Assembly (NCBI RefSeq): GCF_014203355.1
Contig: NZ_JACHIR010000003.1
Coordinates: 186,001-250,000 of the forward strand
DNA from: Kutzneria kofuensis
GTDB taxonomy: Bacteria > Actinomycetota > Actinomycetes > Mycobacteriales > Pseudonocardiaceae
Length of the DNA stretch: 64,000 nucleotides
Direction: 5' to 3'
The notes beneath the pieces are model-generated. The model was given only the letters and a program-made list of their open reading frames with translations, ran no database searches and was not told where the DNA came from. Each line of letters begins with the position of its first letter. The first letter of the stretch is position 1. This document shows positions 55,292 to 63,061 of the stretch, piece after piece. The position numbers were made by a program, and so were the translations under genes.

Positions 55292-56785
55292 GTGCGCCTG
55301 GGCGAACTGCTGGCCGACCCCGGGCTCGGGCTCCGGCTGCTGGTCGGGGACGTCGAGCCGGACCCGGAGTTCCGCTGGATCTACATCACCGACCTGCGCG
55401 ATCCGCGCCGCTACCTGGGCGGCGGCGAGGTCGTGCTGACCGGCATGCTCTGGTACCACGACCCGCGCGACGCCGAGGCGTTCGTGTCCGCGATCGCCGA
55501 GATGGGCGTGGTCGCGCTGGGCGTCGGCACCGCCGAGATCGGGCCGGTCACCTTCGACGTGGTGATGGACGCCTGCCGGCGGCACGGCGTCCGGCTGTTC
55601 ACCGTGCCGCTGGACGTGTCGTTCACGTCGATCACGCAGCGTGTCGTCTCCGCGCTGGCGGCCGAACATGTTCGCCGGTCGAGCGCCGTGTTGGAGCACC
55701 ACCGGCGGCTCGTCGCCGCGCTCGGCGCCGGCGGCGGCCTGGACGGCCTGGTCGCCGCCGGCGCCGTCGAGCTGGGCGTGCCGTGCTGGGTGATCACACC
55801 GACCGGCCGGGTCGTGGCCGGCGCGACGCCGCTGCCGGACAGCGCTTCGATCGCCGCCGGCTTCGTGTCGGCCGCGCGGCTGCCGGGCCAGGTCGGGTCG
55901 TACCGGGTGCTGCCCGTCGGCACCGGTCACCGGCTCGCCGGCTGGGCCCTCGTCGTCGCCGACTGGACCGCCGACCAGCACGACGTCGCCGTCGAGCTGG
56001 CCACGCTGATCGGCTTGGAGCGGTCCGCGCTGGCCGCCGGGCGGGTGGTCGAGCGCCGGGCCGCCACGCAGCTGCTGTCCCTGCTGGCCGACGAGTCGAC
56101 TCCGGCGGCCGACATCAGCGCCCGCTTGACCGCCGCCGGCTTCGGGGCCGAGGACCGGCTGTGCGTGGTGTCGATGACCATCACCGGCGAGCCCGGCCTG
56201 GCCCTCGACGTCCTGGACGAGCTGGTCGACGGCCTCGTGGCCGAAGTGGACGGTGAAGCCGTCGCGATCACCTTGTTCGGCAACGATCTGCTGGAGTCGC
56301 TGCGTTCCGGCGTCCGGGCCATCGAGCCCGGCCTCGGCCCGTGCCGGCTGGCCCTCGGGGTCAGCGGTCCCGGCCCGGGATCACGCCTGCGGGCGTCGAT
56401 CGACGAGGCCCGCTACGCCAGGGGAGTGGCCGGGCACAACGCCAACGGCAATGGGGGAGTTCGGGCCGCCGTCGTCGCCGGCTCCGAGCTCGCCTCGCAC
56501 CAGCTGCTCTTCGGCGCCCTGCCCGACGAGCTTCGCCAGTCCTTCTGCCGGCGGCTGCTCGGTCCCGTCCGGGCCTACGACCGGGAGCACCACTCCGAGC
56601 TGCTGGAGTCGCTGCGGGTGTTCCTCGACTGCTCCGGCTCGTGGAGCCAGGCCGCCGCCCGGCTGCACCTGCACGTCAACACCCTGCGTTACCGCATCGG
56701 CCGGGTCGAGGAGCTCACCGGCCGTGACCTCTCCCGCTTCTCCGACCGCGTCGACCTGTTCCTGGCCCTGGAGTTGTCCCGCTAG
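55292..56785 (+). CDS. PucR-family regulator of purine catabolism
   Basis: A 497-residue regulator. The N-terminal PucR domain (LLVGDVEPDPEFRWIYITD, RYLGGGEVVLTG) is followed by a GGDEF-like central region and the C-terminal PucR helix-turn-helix (SWSQAAARLHLHVNTLRYRI). In Bacillus, PucR controls purine-degradation genes. GTG 55292 is chosen; starting earlier would place the palindrome inside the gene. Its stop overlaps the next, convergent gene by 4 bp. Confidence 0.92.
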   Translation: MRLGELLADPGLGLRLLVGDVEPDPEFRWIYITDLRDPRRYLGGGEVVLTGMLWYHDPRDAEAFVSAIAEMGVVALGVGTAEIGPVTFDVVMDACRRHGVRLFTVPLDVSFTSITQRVVSALAAEHVRRSSAVLEHHRRLVAALGAGGGLDGLVAAGAVELGVPCWVITPTGRVVAGATPLPDSASIAAGFVSAARLPGQVGSYRVLPVGTGHRLAGWALVVADWTADQHDVAVELATLIGLERSALAAGRVVERRAATQLLSLLADESTPAADISARLTAAGFGAEDRLCVVSMTITGEPGLALDVLDELVDGLVAEVDGEAVAITLFGNDLLESLRSGVRAIEPGLGPCRLALGVSGPGPGSRLRASIDEARYARGVAGHNANGNGGVRAAVVAGSELASHQLLFGALPDELRQSFCRRLLGPVRAYDREHHSELLESLRVFLDCSGSWSQAAARLHLHVNTLRYRIGRVEELTGRDLSRFSDRVDLFLALELSR

Positions 56786-57018
56786 AGGACGCCGGTCAGG
56801 TCCAGCGCCGCCCACACCGCCAACGCCACGATGATCACCGCGCCGACGACGATGGCGATGACCGAGGCCATCGGCAGCATCCTGGGCGGATCCGGCTCGT
56901 GGAACGAGACGGCCTGGGTCGCGCTGGCGGAGTCGGGCGGCGTCTCACCCGGCGGGACGCCACCGCCGGCTTCGAGGCCCGGGGTGCGGTCGGGTTGGGG
57001 GTCGGGCGGAACGGTCAT
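56782..57018 (-). CDS. Small single-span membrane protein
   Basis: A 78-residue protein with a Pro/acid-rich N-terminal half and one C-terminal helix (ASVIAIVVGAVIIVALAVWAAL) of 22 residues, cited in part: IAIVVGAVIIVALAVWAAL. It is likely tail-anchored with its N-terminus in the cytoplasm. It follows the kinase gene by 48 bp on the same strand and may be co-expressed. Function unknown. Confidence 0.65.
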   Translation of the reverse strand: MTVPPDPQPDRTPGLEAGGGVPPGETPPDSASATQAVSFHEPDPPRMLPMASVIAIVVGAVIIVALAVWAALDLTGVL

Positions 57019-57065
57019 GGCGGTGGGCTACCCGGTTGACGGGGCGCGAACCGCCGGGCCCGCGC

Positions 57066-58529
57066 TCAGGTGCCGACCACCGAGGAGGCGATCTTCCAGA
57101 TGCCGTCCTCCTGGACCAGGCCGAACGTGGTCCGCTCGACCGGATTGGTGCCGTTCTTGTAGTGGTAGCTGATCGTCACCACGACGGTGCCGGGCGGCGT
57201 CGCCGACATGTTGCTCAGGTCGACACTGGCGATCTGGCCCCAGAACTGCTGGTAGCCGGCGAAGCCACCGGCGGTCCGCTGCTGGTAGGCGGCGGTGAGG
57301 CGGCGCCAGCCCTCGGTCAGGTTGCCCGGCATCAGCTTGTAGTAGTCGGTGATCGCGCTGGTCAGCTGGGTGGCGACGTCCGGTGGCGGTGGAGCGGCGC
57401 TCGTGGCCGTGGTGGTCGTCGTGGTGGTGGTCGTCGCCGAGGGGGTGGTGCTGGTGGGGGCCGGCGTCGTGGTCGAGGTCCTGGCGGTCGTCGAAGCCGC
57501 CGTCGAGGAGGTCGACGGCCCCCCGGCGGTGACGGACGGCTGGGGCTGGTTCAGGGCGTACACGACAACCGCGATGGCGACGACGACCGCGCCGACGACC
57601 AGCGCGACGGCGACGAACCGCCGCCGGTCGGGCGGTTCCGGGGAGGCGACGACCGTGGGCTCGTCGACGGGCACGGGCGCGGGGGCCGGCATCTCGGCGG
57701 GCATGGTCTCGGCCAGCGCCCCGAGCGCGTCCTGGACCTCCTTGGCCTCGGGGCGGTGCTTGGGATCCCGGCGCAGCATCCACACCAGCGTGGCGGTCAG
57801 CGGCACGGCGTGCTCGGGCGGCGGCACCTCCTCGGTGGCGATGCGGTGCAGAAGCGCGACGGCGTTGTCGTTGGTGCCGAAGGGCGGCTGCCCCTCGACG
57901 GCGGCGTACAGCATCGCGCCGAGGGAGTAGACGTCGCTGGCGAAGGTGGCGTCCTCGCCCTGCGCCACCTCGGGCGGCAGGTACGCGGGCGTGCCGGCGA
58001 GCAGGCCGGCGGCGGTCACGGTCGCGTCGCCGTCGGCGCGGGAAATGCCGAAGTCGGTCAGCTTGGCCACGTTGTCGCCGGTCAGCAGCACGTTCGCCGG
58101 CTTGACGTCACGGTGCACGATGCCGGCGGTGTGCGCGGCGGCCAGCGCGGAGGCGATCTGCGCGCCGATCCGGGCGACGGTGCCGACCGGCAGCACGCCG
58201 TGCTCGGCGATCAGGTCGGCCAGGCTCTTCGACGGCAGGTACTCCATGATCAGGCACGGCCGGCCCTCGTACTCGACCACGTCGTAGATGGAGATGACGT
58301 TGGGGTGGTGCAGCCGGGCCGCCAGCCGCGCCTCCCGCATCGCGCGGTTGCGCCCCTCGTCGGTCTCCAGCTCGGTCATGCCGGTGCGGACGAGCAGCTC
58401 CTTGACCGCGACGTCCCGCCGCAACAGCTGGTCACGGGCCTGCCAGACGGTGCCCATCGCGCCACTGCCGACCTTCCTGACCAGCTTGTAGCGCTCGGCG
58501 ATGAGGTCACCCTCGGTGGCCACAGCCAT
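57066..58529 (-). CDS. PknB-type Ser/Thr protein kinase with extracellular domain
   Basis: A 487-residue receptor-like kinase. The Gly-rich loop is KVGSGAMGTVWQA, the ATP Lys is in RDVAVKELL, the catalytic loop is IVHRDVKPANVLL and DFG is in KLTDFGISRA. One membrane helix (FVAVALVVGAVVVAIAVVVY, cited as VALVVGAVVVAIAVVVYAL) is followed by a long Thr/Ser-rich linker and a C-terminal NTF2-like domain of about 110 residues outside the membrane. ATG 58529 touches the GGAGGA sequence, so GTG 58523 is a good alternative. The signal it senses is unknown. Confidence 0.92.
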   Translation of the reverse strand: MAVATEGDLIAERYKLVRKVGSGAMGTVWQARDQLLRRDVAVKELLVRTGMTELETDEGRNRAMREARLAARLHHPNVISIYDVVEYEGRPCLIMEYLPSKSLADLIAEHGVLPVGTVARIGAQIASALAAAHTAGIVHRDVKPANVLLTGDNVAKLTDFGISRADGDATVTAAGLLAGTPAYLPPEVAQGEDATFASDVYSLGAMLYAAVEGQPPFGTNDNAVALLHRIATEEVPPPEHAVPLTATLVWMLRRDPKHRPEAKEVQDALGALAETMPAEMPAPAPVPVDEPTVVASPEPPDRRRFVAVALVVGAVVVAIAVVVYALNQPQPSVTAGGPSTSSTAASTTARTSTTTPAPTSTTPSATTTTTTTTTATSAAPPPPDVATQLTSAITDYYKLMPGNLTEGWRRLTAAYQQRTAGGFAGYQQFWGQIASVDLSNMSATPPGTVVVTISYHYKNGTNPVERTTFGLVQEDGIWKIASSVVGT

Positions 58530-58564
58530 TCCTCCACTATGCAGACGACGTCGCGGTGTGGCTC

Positions 58565-59632
58565 CTATCTTTCCAGCCGCGCCCTGACGTACTGGATCGG
58601 CCACTCGATGTCGCCGCCGAGCACGCGGGCGGCGTTGAGCGGCCAGTGCGGGTCACGCAGCAGGGCCCGGGCCAGGAACACGACGTCGGCGGCGCCGGTC
58701 GCGACGATCTGCTCGGCCTGCCGCGGCTCGGTGATCAGGCCGACGGCGGCGGTCGGCACCTTCGCCTCGGCCCGGACCCACTGCGCGAACGGCACCTGGT
58801 AGCCGGGGACGAGCGGGATCCGCTGCGCCGTGGACACGCCACCGGAGGAGACGTCGATCAGGTCCACGCCGTGGTCGGCGAGCAGCCGGGACAGCCGGAC
58901 GGTGTCGTCACCGGTCCAGCCGCCGTCGGCCCAGTCGGTGGCGGAGAGGCGGGTGAACAGCGGCACCTCGTCGCCGATCGCGGCCCGGACGGCCGTCGCC
59001 ACCTCCAGCAGGAAGCGGACGCGGCCGTCGAAGTCGCCGCCGTAGCCGTCGGTACGGAAATTGGACAGCGGCGAGTAGAACTGGTGGATCAGGTATCCGT
59101 GCGCGGCATGCACCTCGATGGCGTCCACGCCGGCCTGAAGCGCCCGTTTCGCTGCGGCGGCGAAGTCGGTCACGACGCCCTGGATCTCAGCCTCGGTCAG
59201 TTCCCGCGGCGTGGCGTAGTCGCCGAATGCCACCGCGCTCGGGGCCACGGACTGCCAGCCGCCCTCGGACGACGGCACGCTGGCGCGGCCGAGCCACGGC
59301 GGCCGCGTGGAGGCCTTGCGTCCGGCGTGCCCGAGCTGCATCCCCATCTTCGCGCCCTGACCGTGAACGAAGTCGACGATCCGCCGCCACGCCCGCACCT
59401 GCTCGTCGTTCCAGATGCCGGCGTCACGCGGGCTGATCCGGCCCTCCGGCGACACCGCCGCCGCTTCCGTCATCACCAGGCCCGCGCCGCCGGTCGCGAA
59501 CTGTCCGAGATGCACGAAATGCCAGTCGTCGGGCACGCCATCGGTGGCGGAGTACTGGCACATCGGCGATACCCAGATGCGGTTGCGCGCGGTCAGGCCG
59601 CGGACCGCGAACGGCGACAGGAGTGTGCTCAT
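58565..59632 (-). CDS. YqjM-like NADH:flavin oxidoreductase (Old Yellow Enzyme)
   Basis: A 355-residue FMN ene-reductase. It starts LLSPFAVRGLTARNRIWVSPMCQYSA (in part: NRIWVSPMCQYSA), has GMQLGHAGRKAS, the substrate-binding HAAHGYLIHQF, NFRTDGYGGDFDGR and the phosphate-binding AVGLITEPRQAE. The MCQYSA start and Cys mark the thermophilic-like YqjM class that reduces activated C=C bonds. ATG 59632 overlaps the MOSC stop by 4 bp. Coupled translation suggests linked function. Confidence 0.93.
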   Translation of the reverse strand: MSTLLSPFAVRGLTARNRIWVSPMCQYSATDGVPDDWHFVHLGQFATGGAGLVMTEAAAVSPEGRISPRDAGIWNDEQVRAWRRIVDFVHGQGAKMGMQLGHAGRKASTRPPWLGRASVPSSEGGWQSVAPSAVAFGDYATPRELTEAEIQGVVTDFAAAAKRALQAGVDAIEVHAAHGYLIHQFYSPLSNFRTDGYGGDFDGRVRFLLEVATAVRAAIGDEVPLFTRLSATDWADGGWTGDDTVRLSRLLADHGVDLIDVSSGGVSTAQRIPLVPGYQVPFAQWVRAEAKVPTAAVGLITEPRQAEQIVATGAADVVFLARALLRDPHWPLNAARVLGGDIEWPIQYVRARLER

Positions 59633-60141
59633 GCCTTGGCCAACACGCGTTCCGTCGACGATGTTTCCAGCACCGCCGGGCCCAGCCTGAGCACGCCGTC
59701 GTCCAGCGGCACGCAGCGCACGCCGCCGTGCCCACGCAGGCCGCGGAACGCGCCAGGTGCGACCACCACGTCCATCCACTTGCACGGGTTCGCCGGCCGG
59801 TGGCCCTGGAACCGGATCCCGTCGAGGGTGAACTCCTGCCCGACCAGCTCGTCCACGGGAAAGCCACGCAGCACGATGTTGCGGCGCACGGCATGCGGAT
59901 CCACCGGCTGGGCCAAGTGCAAGGCGTCCAACGATTCCGCCGCGAACAGCGTGACGGCGGCGTTGCGATGCGCGCGGTGGTCGAAGTAGCGGTCGCCGAC
60001 CAGCCCGAGGCCCGCTCGCACCTCCACGTGATCACGCTCCGCCGGCACCGGGTCCGGCCGCGGCCCGTCCTGCGGACGACCCTCGAAGGCGTGCGTGGGC
60101 GAGACGAGCAGAGCGATGATCTCCACCTCGTGCCTGCTCAT
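59629..60141 (-). CDS. MOSC-domain protein
   Basis: A 170-residue beta-rich domain of the MOSC family (molybdenum cofactor sulfurase C-terminal-like): VGDRYFDHRAHRNAAVTLFA, then RRNIVLRGFPVDELVGQEF and the conserved Cys in PANPCKWMD. MOSC proteins handle sulfur for molybdoenzymes or act as N-oxide reductases. It may serve the same small molecules as the coupled ene-reductase. ATG 60141 is the start. Confidence 0.85.
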   Translation of the reverse strand: MSRHEVEIIALLVSPTHAFEGRPQDGPRPDPVPAERDHVEVRAGLGLVGDRYFDHRAHRNAAVTLFAAESLDALHLAQPVDPHAVRRNIVLRGFPVDELVGQEFTLDGIRFQGHRPANPCKWMDVVVAPGAFRGLRGHGGVRCVPLDDGVLRLGPAVLETSSTERVLAKA

Positions 60142-60437
60142 CAGTCCAGTGTAGGGGAACAGCCGTTCGCCGACGATGTTCGAGCCGAGATCGATGCTGG
60201 AGCAACTCCTTGCGCACCAACGGGCACCCGGCCTCGAGCCGAACGGTCGGGCCGGAGAATTTCGTGGGCGTGACTCTTCCCGGGGGACGGTCGCTGATCG
60301 ATTAAGGTCGGAAGCGACGGAGGGGAGGCCGTTTCATGGGGCGACGTGAGGGCGTTGCGGCTGACGCCGTGCGCCACGGCCGGCTGTTCGGCCGTACCTA
60401 ACAGGCGTTTCTGGACTACCGCGACCGAACCGGGTCG

Positions 60438-61622
60438 TTGCGTGAACTGCAACGTGAGCGGTTGTCGGCGCTGTTGGGCCGGATTCTGCTGACGGTGCCG
60501 GTGTTGCGGGCTCAGGGCCTGGAGCCGGCCGATGATCCGTTCGACACGCTGGCGCGGCTGCCGATCGTGACCAAGCAGCAGATCCGGGACGACTACCGCG
60601 GGCACTTCGCCGAGGACATCGACCCGTCCGACTGTGCCTCGGTGGTCACCTCGGGGACCACCGGCGTGCCGCTGAAGATCGTGCACAATTCCGAGCACTT
60701 CGTCCATGTGAACGCCCTCGCGCTGCGGCGCGCCTTCGACTACGGGCTGCCGCTGGACCGGAAGATGCTGCGCCCCTTCAAGTCCGAGTCCGACGACTGG
60801 TTCGAGTACACGCTGCCGTCCGCGGGCTTCCTGCGGTTCGCCGAATTCGGGTTCGTGACCGACGAGGCCGAGATCGCCCGCCGCTGCCGAGAGTTCGCCC
60901 CCGACGCGGTGTTCACCCACCCCTCACGGGCGTTGGCCTTGCGGGACATGGTTCCCGGCCTGCGGCCGCGGATCGTGCAGACGTTCGGCGAACAGCTCAC
61001 CGACGGCGGCCGCGCGGCGATCGAGGAGCACTTCCAGGCCCCGGTCCGCGACTGCTACGGGACCAACGAGGCCGGCACCATCGCCGCCCAGTGCCCGGAA
61101 TTCGGTTCGTACCACATCGAAGGCGAGCGGCTGTGCGTCGAGATCGTCGACGCGGACGGCCGGCCGCTGCCGGACGGCGCCGAGGGCGACATCGTCGTGA
61201 CCAACATGTTCAACACCGTGATGCCGTTCGTCCGCTACAACACCGGCGACGTCGGCGCCCTGTCGTCCGGGCGGTGTCCGTGCGGGCGGGACCAGAAGGT
61301 GTTGCGGCTCATCGCCGGCCGCCAGTACGGCGCCATCACGCTGCCCGACGGAACCCGGATCGACGTGCTGCGGCTGGTGAAGCAGCTCGACCGGTTCCCG
61401 CTGGAGCGGCTCCAGGTGGTGCAAGCCGACACCACCGAGCTCACCGTGCTCGTGGTGCCCGCCGCGGGCTGCACGGACGACGACCTGCGCCGGGCGACCG
61501 ACGCGGCCAACGCCGCGCTGCACCACCGGCTGCCCGTGCGCCTACGCCGCGCCGCGGCGGAGGAGTTCGCGGAGTCCAGTGCCGGCAAGCACCTGAACTT
61601 CGTGAACCTGCTGGAGAACTGA
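60438..61622 (+). CDS. PaaK-like adenylate-forming enzyme, likely start separated by an in-frame TAA
   Basis: A 394-residue CoA-ligase-type enzyme (phenylacetate-CoA ligase/F390-synthetase family). ATP motifs are TSGTTGVPLKI, YGTNEAGT and YNTGDVG, with a C-terminal Lys in SAGKHLNF. The only well-placed start is ATG 60336 with GGAGGGGAGG 7 nt upstream. That frame meets TAA at 60399-60401 after 21 codons (…RLFGRT-stop-QAFLDYRD) and then continues as the enzyme. Tyr at the stop would fit the family, so a nonsense change is suspected. TTG 60438 is the next internal start, without a ribosome-binding site. The activated acid is unknown. Confidence 0.8.
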   Translation: MRELQRERLSALLGRILLTVPVLRAQGLEPADDPFDTLARLPIVTKQQIRDDYRGHFAEDIDPSDCASVVTSGTTGVPLKIVHNSEHFVHVNALALRRAFDYGLPLDRKMLRPFKSESDDWFEYTLPSAGFLRFAEFGFVTDEAEIARRCREFAPDAVFTHPSRALALRDMVPGLRPRIVQTFGEQLTDGGRAAIEEHFQAPVRDCYGTNEAGTIAAQCPEFGSYHIEGERLCVEIVDADGRPLPDGAEGDIVVTNMFNTVMPFVRYNTGDVGALSSGRCPCGRDQKVLRLIAGRQYGAITLPDGTRIDVLRLVKQLDRFPLERLQVVQADTTELTVLVVPAAGCTDDDLRRATDAANAALHHRLPVRLRRAAAEEFAESSAGKHLNFVNLLEN

Positions 61623-61640
61623 CCAAGGAAGGAGGGACGG

Positions 61641-61712
61641 ATGTCCATCGAGGACTGGACCAAGATGATCGACGAGATCGACTCGGCCGAGGCCAACGGC
61701 GACGCGAGCTGA
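61641..61712 (+). CDS. 23-residue acidic peptide gene behind a strong ribosome-binding site
   Basis: ATG 61641 follows GGAAGGAGGG by 4 nt, one of the strongest ribosome-binding sites in the window, and encodes MSIEDWTKMIDEIDSAEANG-DAS then TGA. It begins 18 bp after the adenylating-enzyme stop. A hairpin terminator follows 8 bp later, so it is the last gene of that unit. The peptide is acidic with a single Trp and no signal. Not recognised; it could be a substrate, partner or regulator of the enzyme. Confidence 0.6.
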   Translation: MSIEDWTKMIDEIDSAEANGDAS

Positions 61713-61720
61713 GCTCGGCG

Positions 61721-61754
61721 GTGAACCGGGGCGGGAGCGCCCGCCCCGGTTCAC
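61721..61754. terminator. Bidirectional hairpin between convergent genes
   Basis: GTGAACCGGGGCGGG / CCCGCCCCGGTTCAC is a perfect 15-bp stem with loop AGCG. It follows the small peptide gene and overlaps the stop of the M1 peptidase gene. Confidence 0.75.
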
Positions 61755-63061
61755 TCGAAGCCGCGGGGAAGCGCCGTGTCCTGCAGCCAGGAGCGGAAGA
61801 ACCGGTCCAGCGGCTTGAGCGAGTGCTCCTGGGCGACGGCGATGAACTTGTCCGTGGTCACCGTCGAGTGCCGGTGCTTCTCGGTCCATTCCCGCAGCAC
61901 GGCGAAGAACGCGTCGTCACCGAGCCGGACACGCAAGGCGTGCAGGGTGAGAGCACCGCGCTGGTAGACGCGATCGTCGAACATGCGGCGCACGCCCGGG
62001 TCGCCGATGCGGATGTCCTGACGCTGGCGGGCCATCTCGGCGTGGGACCGCGCGGCGAGCACAGCGGCGGACAGGCCGCCGGACGCCTCGGACCAGAGCC
62101 ACTCGGCGTAGGTGGCGAAACCCTCGTTGAGCCAGATGTGCCGCCAGTCGGCGATGGTCAGGCTGTTGCCGAACCACTGGTGCGCCAGCTCGTGCGCGAC
62201 GAGATGCTCGCAGCCGCGATGCCCGTCCACGTGGTTGGCGCCGAAGATGGACAGCCCCTGCGCCTCCACCGGCACGTCGAGGATCTCGTCGGCGACGACG
62301 ACGTGGTACTCGGCGAACGGGTAGGCGCCGAACATCGACACGAAGGCGGCCATGATCTGCGGCTGCCGGCCGAAGTCGTGCCCGAACACGCCGACCAGCC
62401 GCGGCGGCACGGCGGCTCGCTGCCCGGCGGACACCTCGACTTCGGCGTAGAGCCCGATCTGCACGGTCGCGAGATACGTGGCCATCGGCGCGAGCTGTTC
62501 GAACACCCAGGTGGTGCTGCTGCCGCCGACCCGCCGCGACACCAGCGAGCCGTTGGCCACCACGGTGTACGGCGACGGCGTGGTCACCGCGATCCGGTAG
62601 GTGGCCTTGTCTCCGGGCTGGTCGTTGCACGGGAACCAGGACGGCGCCCCGATCGGCTGGCTGGCCACCAGCGCGCCGTCCTCCAGCTGCTCCCAGCCGA
62701 TCTCGCCCCAGTGCGGGCTGCGCACCGGCTTGGGCGTGCCGACGTAGCGGACCTCGACGGTGAACGCCGCCCCGACCGTGACCGGGCGGGCCGGCGTGAC
62801 GCGCAGCTTGTTGCCGCGATGGCTGTAGCGGGCCGACTTGCCGTTGACCAGTACCCGGTCCACCCGCATGCCGTGCAGGTCGAGGCTGAATCCGGCGAGG
62901 TCGGCCCGGGCCTGCGCGGTGATCCGGGCCCGGCCGGCGAGGCGGCCGGGACCCGGCTTGTAGTCCAGTTCCAGGTCGTAGTGCGTGACCCGGTAGCCCC
63001 CGTTGCCGTGCTGGGGCAGGTACGAGTCGGCGGACCGGTCCGCGCCGATCGTGCCCCTCAC
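61751..63061 (-). CDS. M1-family zinc aminopeptidase (single-domain form)
   Basis: A 436-residue metallopeptidase. Zinc and catalysis: HELAHQWFGN with the third ligand Glu in WLNEGFATY 18 residues on. The exopeptidase GxMEN motif is altered to VEAQGLSIFG, so specificity may differ. The N-terminal beta-domain (YDLELDYKPGPGRLAGRARI) is complete, and the C-terminal helical domain of large aminopeptidases is missing. GTG 63061 overlaps the stop of the Pls/PosA-type gene by 4 bp, indicating coupled translation. Such peptidases commonly accompany Pls-like synthetases. Confidence 0.9.
   Translation of the reverse strand: MRGTIGADRSADSYLPQHGNGGYRVTHYDLELDYKPGPGRLAGRARITAQARADLAGFSLDLHGMRVDRVLVNGKSARYSHRGNKLRVTPARPVTVGAAFTVEVRYVGTPKPVRSPHWGEIGWEQLEDGALVASQPIGAPSWFPCNDQPGDKATYRIAVTTPSPYTVVANGSLVSRRVGGSSTTWVFEQLAPMATYLATVQIGLYAEVEVSAGQRAAVPPRLVGVFGHDFGRQPQIMAAFVSMFGAYPFAEYHVVVADEILDVPVEAQGLSIFGANHVDGHRGCEHLVAHELAHQWFGNSLTIADWRHIWLNEGFATYAEWLWSEASGGLSAAVLAARSHAEMARQRQDIRIGDPGVRRMFDDRVYQRGALTLHALRVRLGDDAFFAVLREWTEKHRHSTVTTDKFIAVAQEHSLKPLDRFFRSWLQDTALPRGFE

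Noticed and set aside
57400-57520. Threonine-rich simple-sequence stretch in the kinase gene, considered as a tandem DNA repeat
   Set aside because: It encodes the Thr/Ser linker between the membrane helix and the outer domain, common in actinomycete kinases; degenerate codons rather than a copied DNA unit.
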